Assembly (NCBI GenBank): GCA_014338405.1
Contig: JTDE01000307.1
Span: 185,763 to 249,762, forward strand
DNA from: Paragonimus skrjabini miyazakii
Taxonomy: Eukaryota > Platyhelminthes > Trematoda > Plagiorchiida > Troglotrematidae
DNA: 64,000 bases
Direction of reading: 5' to 3'
Below, piece by piece: positions 49,401 to 60,220 of the stretch. Under the pieces are notes generated by a model. The model ran no database searches. It worked only from the letters and a program-made list of their open reading frames with translations, and was not told where the DNA came from. The translations under genes and the position numbers were made by a program. Position 1 is the first letter of the stretch, and the number at the start of each line of letters is the position of its first letter.

Positions 49401-51689
49401 CTTTAAGAAATAGGGTCGAGTGCGCCAATTTTTGTGTTAAAACGTAAAAAAGCATGGAATCGTTACGTGGTAGTTAAGCAAAATGAATTGCAAGTTGTGA
49501 GCAAGTTTGTTGTTGGTGAAATCTGCGAAGGTTGTTTTGTAAACATTGCTAAAACTAAGCTTTTACTTGGAAATACCTTTACAAACAGAGGGTTTCCCAC
49601 TGCTATTTTGAATGTAGCTACACACAGATGACTGCAAATCTCAAATCGTCATTGTTGGGGGTGAACTTTAGCACTTCAACCTTGTCCGCATCATTAACGC
49701 TAATAAAGTAGTGGTAAGTATTGAGATTTTACGTCCAAATAACTCTATAACAATATACATGTATTAAGTACAGCTACATTAACTAAGATATACCTCAGTA
49801 GCCAAAACGTTTTTCTAAAAATAGTGGATGATAAACATATCTAACCTTCAAACCGAAATGGAAGAGTGTCACGATTTTAGACAACAGTATTTAACTGACA
49901 CCTCTGAGGGGAGCCGAAGAAAGAGGGCATGGACCTGGAGGTTCATTAAGCTTCAATAATTCGGGCTTCAACTCAAAGTCCCTTCTTGAAAGATTGTCGT
50001 CAAAAATTTCAAAACTGAGAACACTAGCTCCATGGTTTAACTTTGAAGAAACCGACTCAGGCAAGTTGAACTGACACTCAGAGTCGTCACCCTCCATGGT
50101 GAATGACGCTTGAATTTTTCCTGGTGAAGTGCCTGCCTCATCTGTTTAGCTTGCTCGACAGTATGATCTTCACACTTCTTTTGCTGACTCATTGCGTACA
50201 TGTGTTTCAGTCCGCGGTGGTCATTTTCGTGCTCAGAATCACGAGCAATCAATCGACATTTATTCAGAAGTTGTGTAAAATCGGTAGAAATTTATTTCTA
50301 CTATGTTTGTAGACACTTCGACAATGACTTTGCAAAGCTGTTGAGTGCTTTCTCTTATTCATTCATTGCTGTGTTCTGGATAGTTTAACTGTTGCTGGTG
50401 ATCGACAGGCGTTTTGAGCATTCCTGTCACCCAATATCTAGTGGGTCAAGTTAACTTTTAGTAGATGACCTCTGAGGAAACCAAAAAATAGAACAAGCAA
50501 TAAGAGTGACATGGTATATATAGAGACGATTGCGCAAAATTAATTACAGTCTACTACGATGCAACATAATAAATAACTGATGGTCATACGGTTAATTTGC
50601 GTTCACGGTTATGTTGCACATGATGGTATACGTGGGACAACCTGCTGTCACTTGTGGTGAAAGGCACAAATCGATAGGCAAAGTCTGCAAGCTTCACATC
50701 ATTTTAAAAGCCGATCGCGATCGTCAGTGCTTCGCATCCGGGTGCCGAACATACCACCCGGACTTTCCTCCTCTATCGTTTTGCGCTCATATGACCGGCA
50801 AGTACAGTGATGTCCGGGTGTTTTTTTCGTCCCTGAAGTTCGAGTGAGACATTGCAGGAGGCGCCCTTGAAGACATCTAAACTATTGCCTGTTGGATCAC
50901 ATGCAGATATAACAAATAAACAAAAGCCTCCTGATCTCTATCGTGAGACCGTAGTCAAAGTATCAGATCCAACGGCGCATAAGTGACCATTCACCAGGAC
51001 CGAGTCGAGGAAAATTTTTCAGTCTCAAGGCTCAACGCGATCCCACCTTCAACCTGACAGCGAGATTGGGCTTCATCGCCACCAAAAACCATACGAGGAG
51101 CTGAGGAATTCTAGAGTTTTCCAAGAACGAGCTTAAACGAACGATATCGCTGGGATTGTGACTGTGCATTTTACGCACACAACACATCTAATTTTAGACT
51201 CGAGAGGATGCTCATCATAGAAGCTTACTGACCTGTTTGTTCGTAAATGCAAGTAGTAGGAACAGTAGTAATTATCAGTTATACTGCTCAGAACAAAGAA
51301 ACTCAGAGGCAGAGGAAGAAAGCTGCAGTGGGTGAAACGGTTTTCAAGTCAGCAAGGATTTCTGGTAGATCTCAATGGCTTATACTATTTAACAGAGCAT
51401 GCCTGAGAAACCACACTTAAAATCTACAGCTCGAGAATCTGATTTTTAAAGTAACAGTATATATGGTTTACCTACTGGATGCTGAGGAGTAAGAGTAAGA
51501 CAACAGTTTGACAACTTCGGCACAATTTTCAGCTTTGAGCCGTATTTGAGGCCAACGTGGCTCGGGCTACCCTCGGTCCTGACAATGGGCCATGAAGTTA
51601 AAAAGCAATACTTAAAAACGAATATACGGCGAGTAAACTAACAGAAAGGAAACAAATGTAATAGTTCAGTTCCATGGAACAGAACACCA
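49401..51689. other. No recognised gene
   Basis: Short open frames only. A minus-strand frame at 50037-50252 with many charged residues and a partner at 49891-50097 show no known domain or exon borders. No repeat was recognised. Confidence 0.4.
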
Positions 51690-54400
51690 AGTAAGCATGT
51701 GGATGCAGACTCGTCACTGATATGCCAGAGAGTGTTTCCAACTAGTGGCGTCCAAGGTTGAGAACCTCCCAACCAGGTAGACATCACTTACTAATCTTGC
51801 TAAGCGAAACGGCCAAGATTTTCATACCCTGTGGCCACGTGAATGCTTGGTCATCTTGCAGTTTCCCCCAATCCTCAGCAGCCATACTTAATAATGTGCG
51901 GTGTAGCAAAAGCTCCGTTGGCACACGTGGTACGTGGCCCAGTCTATGAAGACCGTACTGTTCCACTATCTAGATGGTTGGTCGTGAACTTTCGCATTTT
52001 ACAAGTACACGCCGCTGGACTACTGTGATTCGTACACAGTCAGCCAACTTGATGCATGTTACCTCTGTATACAATTGTGATCAACTATCGAGAGTCCATA
52101 TGCATCTCCTGCAAAGATGGGCCAAGTCGTTAATCTTTGGAACAAAAGTGAGCGCACATACGTATTTCAAACTCCGACTTTAATCAACAGGTGGACATCT
52201 TTATGACGTTACGCGTGACGGAGGCTGACGAATACGCTACTTGCTCTTGTTATCCTCGTGAACATCTCGTCAACAATATTACGAGGTGACGAGATGATAC
52301 TACTCAGGCAGGTGAAACGATCTACACAAATGAACGACCTCTCTGCAGTGATAATAGCAATAATAAGTCTCAGTGCAAACCCAATCTTATAACGATACAG
52401 TTTTAATGTGCGGGGTGCATACTATACATCATTTAATCGGTTGACCAGGATATGCTTGGTTTCTGAAAGAGAAGGAGATAAAGCAATGTCGTCCACATAC
52501 TAAACATCAGTCGGCTTGCTACGTAATAATAGCTTCATTCCGAGATCCGCGGGACTCCTGAGTGCTCTTTCCAGAATGTTGTCCACCACAAAATTTCAAG
52601 TTAAACATCACCCATGATTGATCGCAACCATCGCATTCCTATAGACTTTCCAGTCTATCCCTTTCGAAACGAAGCAATAGACTCGAGTTTTGCTCTCATT
52701 AGAGCTCGTCAGTAGTGCGTATCCTCACCACGGTCAGGTCTAGAACTTCAGTCACGCTTTCATGAGGCAACCGTTTTGACCAATGCGTCGCCGACTTCAC
52801 ACTAGGCAAGACCAAATTATCATATGTGGATGCTCGGTCACTTTCGCTTGTGAGTAATGATCAGATTGCCCGATCGTCTCGATAGGAGACACAGTTACTG
52901 TCTGTTAACTCCAGTCAATATCCCCGCAATCAGAACTTTCTAGACAAGTAGAAATATCCGATTTCATTAAACCTGTCATATTCCCAAAGACCTTCCAGTT
53001 GACCCTTTTCGAAAAGGATAAAAACTTGAAGAAAAACGAGAAGAATCAAACAGTCATTTCGAACACCACTTAAAACAGAGAACTCTTGGCAGATTTGCTA
53101 ATGAACATGCATTCTGCAAAGAAAAAGACAGATTCTGACCTCCATGAACGAAATATTTCACGGGAACTCCACTGCGATTGAAAAAGCCCCAAATAGCATG
53201 CCACGACATCGAATCAAATCCAACATTTAAGTGAAAGGGTGTCACATGCTATCTGAGGGATGAAGAGCCGATGCTTCAGTGTTTTACATACGATGACCAG
53301 GCTGGAAACCCGCTTGTTTATTCCCTATCTGGTTCTTCCTGTATCTCATGAGTCACTAGATTATGGGACTCATGAGCGTCTCGGATTTGTTAGGGACAAG
53401 GCTAACGCCCCTGTATTCATCACAATATGCCCTAGCACTTGTTTTAAAAATGGCAAGAATTGTTGCTAACCACCAGTCTCAAGGCATTTCTTCAGACTCT
53501 CATATGGAACGGAAGTTGGTGATCAGTACAAACAGCAATCTCTCATCACCAAATTTGAGAAAAGCTGGATAAAGAGGTCCGGACCTAGGGCTTATTACTT
53601 TCTAACGGCTTAAGTCTCAGAGCCACATCTTTTATCAACGGATGATCGTCGGGAATATCAAAACTAATCACACTATTTTCATCGCTCACAAGTGAATGAG
53701 CAGGCCCTTACTAGCTGAATTGTTCTTCACAGTGTTCAGACTGTCAGATTGCCGAAACATGCTGTAAATTCGTCAGGCATCTCACCAATAACTGACCAAT
53801 GGCTAATGCAACCATGAACCAGACAAAACAGCGCAGCGTAATTCCGTGATTAAGAATGCTCGTTTAGATCACTCAACTATTGTGAAGTAATCAGTTTAAC
53901 TGCCACCACTGGCTGATGGACACTCCGTGTACCTCATCGCTCAATTTCTAACCTTTTATTTTTTTTGGTTTTGAGCAGACGAGTCCGTAATAAGTGGGAA
54001 AGTGGAGCGGATATAAATAAGGGCATGATCTGAGTCAAGGTGGTTTCTACACGAATAGCAATACTCTCTCATACATTGGCACCACCGACAGCTGACGGCG
54101 ATATGACCTATTTACGTCCATAATAGAACTGCACAGTTGGCTGCACGCATTACCATCATTTATGCACTGCTCGGTATAAGGCCCGTGAGATATGCGTAGT
54201 CTTAACAGCCAATCACTATTGTCTGTGTGCAGCTCACAGACACCAAAAGCGTCACCCAGTCGCCTCGTTTTTAGAATAAACCGACCAAGTTGTGCACTCA
54301 TAGCACCAGCAAATGCAACGATATCCGAGTGCTTAGCTTGCCTCAGAAGATCAAAGAAAGCCTCGTAGAAGGAGTTCTTAACGACAGCCGATCAACTGCC
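51690..54400 (-). mobile_element. EN-RT LINE, full domain order but decayed, split by a SINE
   Basis: Read on the minus strand: an endonuclease segment FFDLLRQAKHSDIVAFAGAM followed by SAQLGRF and HTDNSDWLLRL (54360-54090), where the family has DIVVVAGDMNAQVGRL; RT finger and palm segments YRGVSLVPNKSETL, QAGFQPGH and NVGFDSMSWHAIWGF (53450-53100), with the palm aspartates partly kept; and the C-terminal block LHRLGHVPRVPTELLLHRTL and GKLQDDQAFTW (51966-51784). Frame changes and stops are frequent. A SINE lies in the middle at 52605-52975, so the SINE is younger. The same family occurs on the plus strand at 47-49 kb. Confidence 0.85.
52605..52975 (-). mobile_element. tRNA-derived SINE inserted in the LINE
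   Basis: Same order as the copy at 25626-25995. On the minus strand it runs from TTCTACTTGTCTAGAAAGTT through GACGATCGGGCAATCTGATC, CACAAGCGAAAGTGACC and CGGTTGCCTCATGAAAGCG to AGACTGGAAAGTCTATAGGA and ATGTTTAAC. The A-box area is GGCGACGCATTGGTC, so it has drifted. It shares the LINE's strand. Confidence 0.8.
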
Positions 54401-55639
54401 TGCTGAGGCATGCATAAATATGGCAGATAATCGTATTTCTCGTCTGTGCCAATATATATAAACCGAAGTGCTAAGTTTGATGGCATACGGACGACCGTTT
54501 ACTGTAATCTGATCGACAAAGTTTTGCTCTGCCTCATGGCTCAATATAATCCCAAATCTAGCGTATCAACAAAATTCAGTCTCATCACTTGTGACCTTCA
54601 GAAGAAATCACCGACCCACAGTCTTATCCCAAGGTGAAGTCAGGTAAGGGATAATGTTGGGATCTTGGAAGCGCGTTTCAAAGAACCAGTACATTTGGTT
54701 CCCAATTCCTGAACATGCTTGCCAGAGCAGCCTGCTGACATATCTGTAAAAAAGTACAGATGCTAAAAGTGCCAATTTTTATCAGCCACCTTGGTTGGAA
54801 CAGGATGTAATTAAAACAAAAGAGGGAAGTGAAAACTAATAAACTGATCAGTCACCGCGACAGTAAATTCAGACAGTTCGCAGTTGCCTCTGCTACGGAA
54901 GGGGGTTGGCCTGAGGAATCAAACCCTGAATCTCTGACTCAATGGCCGGACCCGTGGGACAAATGGAAGTGAGGTCTTTTGGGGGTAAATATTTCAGAGT
55001 CGCAAGACTAAAGAGTTTGACCTACTAGTCAACGGTAGATATGGTAAGTTTTGGGGTCCTATACATATCCAATGGACAAAATGCCTGATTCGCTTAGTAA
55101 TAAGGAACCTGCTTGGCCTGATAGCCCAGTGAATTAAATAACGCCGTCAGTTTCTGGTCACAGCCACTTGTAATGGATGTATTCAAGGCTATATCAGATA
55201 GCTGAATGCTACCGAAAGGTTTTGACCGTATCGGATAATACGCCAGCATGTACCGTCAACCGCTGGGTGATCAATGTGTTGTTTTGTTTATGAATACCCT
55301 TTTTAACCACTTCCTCCCCTAATCAGAAAACATTAGTGCCGCGACCATAAAAATACTATATGCCCAGGATTTTACGTCATCCCTATTCACTCATTAGTGT
55401 GACGCGCAACTTTATGAATGCAATTGCTTTTCGTCTGACTTTTCCACCTTGTCAGTATAGCAAGAAAGCAAATGATGTTACCACTTAGACTTGTGTCGTC
55501 AGTAGATTATTAAAAACAAACGATGACCACGGAGAACACCAGCTCTTTTGAGGCCAAATTAGTGGGCACTTCACTTCCGTCCCTTGCTTCACCCATCCGA
55601 CAGTAATGTTGTTTCACATCTGAACAATATCAACCTGTC
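54401..55639. other. No recognised gene, one worn tRNA-like stretch
   Basis: Near 54895-54935 the minus strand reads GGGTTTGATTCCTCAGGCC, like a B box. Near 55105-55165 the plus strand reads TGGCCTGATAGCCCAGTGAA, like an A box. Either could be the head of a SINE of another family; I cannot assemble a full copy. Confidence 0.3.
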
Positions 55640-56760
55640 AAACAGCTAGTGGAAACGAAAAACTCGTGATCTTCAAACCTGATAAGAGCTGTGACTTGGT
55701 GATAGTGCACAGGGACGCGTGTGAAAAAAAGAACGCAATTCTGGCAGGCCGAAGTGAACTCAAAGCGAATTCTAGACCGAAGAATAAAATGTTGATAGAA
55801 AAGCTGATTGTGGAACAACTCCAAATACTACGGTACACGGGTTCGTTAATGGGGCTCCTGAAAAAATTAAACCAAGTGGAAGTCAAACGCCACTTATGAA
55901 AGGCTCGTCAAAAATGCACAAGGGAGGTGTTCAACTAGGCCTCATGAGCTAATCACCTTACTGTAGCGACCTGGAGATTTCACTTGCCCGCCTGCGGTAT
56001 GATGTGTAAAATAGTTCCAAAACTCATAGTTACATATTGTACCTAGGCTATTAAGAAAGTTCGCATGATGCATGTTGTCCGATTGTTTGTCTGCATGCCA
56101 TGTGACTACGGCGCGAACCCGAACGCACACGTGTGTCAGATACTTCCGGTTTAATCGCTCGCCGACGGCCGGTCTCTAGCTAACTTACGTGTCGGTGCCA
56201 TTTCTAGCGCTATAAGAGACCCATTGTATATTTCGAGTAATAAATATTCGGTCTCTTCTCTCAACGGCCTTTTCTACTTCGCGTCTGGTTAATTCGTACC
56301 TGGGGAAAACGACTTAGTGCGCCGTGCACTAAATTACCACCAGTTGGCTCGGTAGCTCGTTAGCGTGCCTAACCCATTAAGGAAACTGGTGTTACCGCAC
56401 TACGTAAGGGAATCATTTGGGTTAGCAAGTGTCTGGAGGTTTCTGTGGGTTTACAAACAACCTACTTTATCGAGGTACAACCTTTGCTTACTGATGTTCC
56501 ACTGCATGAGATTGTAAATTTTCTCTGTGATTTTCTCTGGGTTTGGAACGCTTAACTGCCTCTTCCTCATGATTATCTCAGGAATCACAGCTTAAGCTGT
56601 TATTCCTGAGATAATCACACAAGAATTCTTGTGTACAGAAAACATTCGATGAGAATAAAATGTTCTGTTTTAGGCGAATTGACGGGGCAGCTATGGGCAG
56701 TTCACTATGCCCAACGATAGCGGATGCTTTCACTCAAATGAATGAAAGACGCTAGATAAT
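55640..56760 (+). mobile_element. Penelope-like element, RT fragment split by a probable LTR
   Basis: Penelope-like retroelements carry a reverse transcriptase related to telomerase, usually with a GIY-YIG endonuclease. Seen in order: the N-terminal block IFKPDKSCDLVIVHRDACEK and later SKMHKGGVQL (family form GLPKIHKGGVPLRP); after an interruption, LLTDVPLHEIVNFLCDF (family form SLFTNVPLHETINFLCD, motif A with its Asp replaced upstream); then RRIDGAAMGSSLCPTIADAF, the DGVAMGSPLxPxxADxF block (motif B). Motif C (YxDD) was not found because palindromes and other sequence follow. Stops and frameshifts are present. Confidence 0.8.
55962..56300 (+). mobile_element. Candidate solo LTR inside the Penelope-like element
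   Basis: Between two blocks of the Penelope-like RT lies unrelated sequence starting TGTAGCGACCTGGAGATTTC. It contains a TATA-like TATAAGAG at 56211 and AATAAA at 56239, the promoter and polyadenylation layout of an LTR. After the likely end near 56300 comes TGGGGAAAACGAC, which could be the start of a primer-binding site. No gag or pol frame follows and no second LTR was seen, so a solo or truncated LTR is the best guess. The right border is uncertain (it may reach about 56400). Confidence 0.4.
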
Positions 56761-56835
56761 ATACTATCTATAGATAGTATATTATCTAGCGTCTTTCACG
56801 CCTTTCACGCTTTTCTGCAGATATATCTGCAGAAA
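56571..56835. repeat. Cluster of four near-perfect palindromes
   Basis: Palindrome 1 (56571-56616, 46 bp, one mismatched pair) centres on GCTTAAGC. Palindrome 2 (56617-56634, 18 bp, perfect) centres on GAATTC and is directly adjacent. Palindrome 3 (56744-56797, 54 bp, perfect) centres on CTATAG. Palindrome 4 (56812-56835, 24 bp, perfect) centres on ATATAT. None has a spacer. They flank the motif-B block of the Penelope-like element, and in the first two the left or right half is the element's own coding sequence, so the other half looks like an inverted copy of it. Confidence 0.9.
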
Positions 56836-57215
56836 GGCGTGCTTTAAAATGTACCCCTCACAGATGCACTTAGTGACGGGAAGTAGTTACATACATACTA
56901 TGTTTGAAGGAAAAATTTATGTCATAGTTCTATAACTGTATGCTTACTCTCGAAAGCGACAATCGATATACAATCCCGCGAAGTGTCATAACGTAAAATA
57001 ATATTTCAGTTTTATGAGTACATGATAAGTAATGTTTTTTATACAGTAAAACAATCAAATTAATAAAGTTCACAGCAACTTCTCGAAGACGCACTTTTGA
57101 AACGGAATTTCTAAATACTTTTAACTGATATTCGCCGTTTATATTTCAATATGGTTCCTACTTAATTTTTTGGTAACACATGATAACAACGTGGATCATG
57201 AGCAGATTATGTAGA
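56836..57215. other. No recognised gene
   Basis: AT-rich spacer between the palindrome cluster and the CR1-like LINE, with no feature seen. Confidence 0.45.
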
Positions 57216-58180
57216 CCATGAGTTCCTCAGAGATTCGTACTTGATCCGCCGTTGTTTCCAATAGACATCAATGAGCTTCCTAGCCTTATTTCTAGCAGTG
57301 TCCTCCTTTATGCTGATCATTTAGAAATCTGGAATACTTCTGGCCCCAGTACATTGCAGATTCACCTCGACCGTATTAAGGGCCGGTCGGAAGACTGAAG
57401 TCTCCCTCTAAACGACAGCAACTGTACACATATGTCGCTTGGATAAGATTCGGGAAACTTATTCGTGATACATGGCGTACAAACTATAGCAGGTCTCATG
57501 AGAGTTGACCTTAAAAGGACCTAGGGATTCGGCTGTCGACTAGTTTATCCGTTTCTTATCATCACCAAGTGGCTGCAAAAAGGGGTTTGAGATTCTCGGG
57601 ACGATGAAAAGAGCCTTTACCCGCCCAAATGGGTCTGTATAAGACCATTGCACGAGTATGTTAATCAAGTCGTATATACCGGTTTGAAGAAGGACATACT
57701 CGCCATCGAGCGTGTCCAGCGAGTAGCTACTAAAATGGTCACTGGCTTGCGGCATTTCTATTATGTGACTCGTCTTGGAAGTCTTGATCTTTATCCGCTT
57801 GAATTTGGAGGACTCCGCGGCGACTTAATCCTTATGCATTTTTCCTTTAGTACAAGATTCGTGCACCAGTTCTTCGCCACGATAAGAAGCTCTATAAGCT
57901 ACGACCCCGGACTCTTCTTGGGCAAAAGTTCTTCCCTTACAGAGTTATCAACCACTGGAACGACCTTCCATTAGAGAGTGTTAAGTGTTCTTTTAGGGAC
58001 CGCCTCAGAGTGTTATCAGATTCTCACTTGCTTAAGTTTTTAGATTAATATTTTACATTGTTTTGTTAGACTAGTACTTTACTCTGTTCTCGGTATTCTT
58101 TGCCACCCCCAAGAGCAGTGCTACACCCTGTTTTCAATGACTGCCTTTTAGGCCAACAGAAACCCCTGACTGTATCCGGG
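57216..58180 (+). mobile_element. CR1-like LINE, 3' half of the reverse transcriptase
   Basis: The plus strand reads VPQRFVLDPPLFPIDINELP, then SLISSSVLLYADHLEIWNT, where the family has VPQGSVLGPLLF and YADD. The catalytic motif is therefore YADH, a loss of the second Asp. Further on are HEYVNQVVYTGLKKDILAIE, RVQRVATKMVTGL, LDLYPLEFGGLRGDLILMHF and RVINHWNDLPLESVKCSFRD, ending with a stop at 58048. The order and the complete C-terminus fit CR1/Jockey-group elements common in flatworms. Internal stops and frameshifts show that it is inactive. The 3' UTR runs to about 58180. Confidence 0.85.
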
Positions 58181-58566
58181 TAACTTAGACCTCAAGCCTC
58201 GAACCCGTGAACAAATCGCTGAAATCGCTGAAAATGTGGCGCCTACATTGTTTTAAACCTAATTTTGATTTCAGTGCGTAAGCGTTACACCAGATCATAT
58301 TGTGTCGTCTTTTTGGTGTGTTAAAGTAGCTATAACGCAGGTTTGAATAAATGATCTCACGTGTATGTTTTCAATTTTCGGACATCGCAAGTGACGACTC
58401 CTCTGATAACCTTTAGTGCCGAAGCATTAAGTCATTTTTCTTAGACTCAAATTGACTAAACGTGGTGTACAAAAAATGCCGTTGAGAACAGAGACAGATT
58501 AGTTATCTGACAAAAAATACATGTAGTCCCGCGTAACACTACAAACGGTACCGGCACGAATGTTAC
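58181..58566. other. No recognised gene
   Basis: If the exon candidate at 58567-58800 is real, this is its downstream intron, beginning with GTAACA on the minus strand. Confidence 0.35.
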
Positions 58567-58800
58567 CTGGGAAGGTGGGCCATCGACGAGCGGGCATGTT
58601 GGAATTACCGGGTTTTCAGGTTCGCAACACACATTCAAATCGTACGCGAAAGAACTATCCGGGCAATTATCTGTTTCACAGGATTCGCCTTCAAGGTCGT
58701 TCAAAAGGCAAAACGGTGTCATGTACGACCGAAACCAGCAGGCGCGCACTAGTTGAATTTGAATTGGTAACGTAGCGTGCTGCTGTGTTGTCGGCGCCAT
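58567..58800 (-). CDS. Candidate cysteine-rich first coding exon
   Basis: On the minus strand an ATG in a good context (ACTAAAATGGCG, A at -3 and G at +4) opens 78 codons that run without a stop to a donor CAG|GTAACA, in phase 0. The peptide starts MAPTTQQHATLPIQI and contains LNDLEGESCETDNCPDS followed by DLNVCCEPENPVIPTCPLVD. Six or more cysteines, including a CC pair, lie in the second half. The sequence is richer in G+C than its surroundings. I do not recognise a domain; it has some look of small invertebrate cysteine-rich modules. No clear signal peptide was seen. Later exons were not identified. It could belong to the same gene as the EF-hand-like and Ig-like exons further down the minus strand, but nothing proves this. 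Confidence 0.4.
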
Positions 58801-58881
58801 TTTAGTTATCGTTTGTGTAAGTCGTGTGCATGTCTTACTGGGCCTTTGGCTCATGCTTGTTCTTGTTGTTTCCCTTTACAG

Positions 58882-58954
58882 GATTGTTGCTGGAACCCCT
58901 TATTTCGGAAGAACGCTGTCCCCCGTTGTCTCCACATTGCCCTAGAGTTGGCCC
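58882..58954 (+). CDS. Candidate exon with a trefoil-like (P-type) motif
   Basis: A 73-bp plus-strand stretch lies between a strong acceptor (TTGTTTCCCTTTACAG) and a consensus donor (GCCC|GTAAGT). It encodes DCCWNPLFRKNAVPRCLHI. The order Cys-Cys-Trp-Asn-Pro, then Pro-x-Cys fits the second half of a trefoil domain (family form GCCWDP......PWCF), with the usual Trp before the last Cys replaced by Arg. The first half, with its Cys-Gly-x-Pro core, was not found upstream. Reading through the donor gives CYGHPGVNGRLECC, which may be chance. Trefoil domains occur in secreted mucosal proteins and GH31 glucosidases. The minus-strand ATG at 58800 is only 81 bp away, so upstream exons of this gene would overlap the other candidate. 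Confidence 0.35.
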
Positions 58955-59933
58955 GTAAGTGTTACGGACACCCAGGGGTGAACGGCCGGCTTGAATGCTG
59001 CAACGGTCCTTTGGGCGCGGATCCTGGTTTTTTAAATATTTTTGGAAATTTCAAAATAGCAATTTCAGGCTTAGTACGTTCAAAACATCAATTGTAAGTA
59101 AACAGCGTTGGTGGGAAAATTGACGTACACCGAATAAGTTCCAAAAATATTGGTTTGGTGATTGAAGATTTTTTCACGATTTTGGCGAAAAAAACTGGTT
59201 ATTGGTGTTAGCTCACTTCTTAAAGTCTTATAAATGCGATCACTGCAATTCTCAAGATGAAATACGTCATTGTATGGCCTGAGAGTGCTTCATTTTAGGG
59301 CGTTTTGAAGATATAGTCGAAATGGAAATATATGGCCATACAGTGTTGGTTTTGCATTTCAACTAGAACACTAGCACATTTGATAGTGAAACATGTATGG
59401 CAACATTTCCAGCTTATTCGTCTATACCATATTTATACTGTTTCTCTTTGTTTGCAAGGTTTCAGGTAGATACTGGTCGATGAAACGTTGCTCTTGATAA
59501 TGGTTGGAAATGACGCTATCATATGGTTGTTTCCATCTTTGGTGTATATGGATCGGCGTAAGAAAAGGGTACCATGTCTCACTCTATCACCTGGAATCTT
59601 CAGAAGTAAATTCTATTCACTCTACTGCATTGTTTCTAACTAGATAGAGGTCGCGTGGCGTTCATGCGGAACAATATACGGAAGCAGATGAAATCAAGTT
59701 GCCTGCCGATCACCGGGAGGTAGACATCTCAGCCAGTCACACTGTGATGTTCAGAACGACAAGTAATCATCGCGGCGCAGAAAAACATTTCGGTCAACAT
59801 GACAATCAAAGGAATCAGAGATGATGATTACCATGTACCTCAAACGCTTCAAATAAATGTTTCTCATCACTTCCCGCATGTGTTCGTTCTCCAAACTGAT
59901 CATGGTAACAGTGGTTCTGAAGGAGCGGCTACT
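58955..59933. other. No recognised gene
   Basis: AT-rich stretch with short frames. The 68-codon minus-strand frame at 59751-59957 shows no domain. Confidence 0.4.
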
Positions 59934-60220
59934 AGTGTGAACGCATACTGCATACACAGGCGTTATTCAAAGGTTAATTGAATGAAGTTGAAGCATCTAC
60001 TAAGTTGAATGCATACTGGGACGTTATTCACAACGTAAGTGAATCAGGTTCAAGCATTCATTAGCGTGAACGCATTCTGTACTGTGAGACGTTGTTGACA
60101 GTCTAAGTCAATCGGGTGGAACAGCTACTAGTATGAACGTACACTGCATTCATAGGTATTATTCATAGGTTAATTGAATGAAGTTGATGCATCTACTAGT
60201 GTGAATGCATACTCGGGCGT
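59934..60220 (+). repeat. Degenerate tandem repeat, unit 61-68 bp, about 4.3 copies
   Basis: Units start at 59934, 60002, 60063, 60130 and 60198 (partial). Each begins like AGTGTGAACGCATACTG, has GGCGTTATTCA-like sequence in the middle, then AATTGAATGAAGTTGAAGCA and ends CATCTACT. Units 1 and 4 are most alike; 2 and 3 have drifted. This is a minisatellite and not a CRISPR array: the units are contiguous, with no unique spacers. Confidence 0.8.

Noticed and set aside
59934..60220. CRISPR-like array
   Set aside because: Units are contiguous and imperfect, with no unique spacers or cas genes, in a eukaryotic context.
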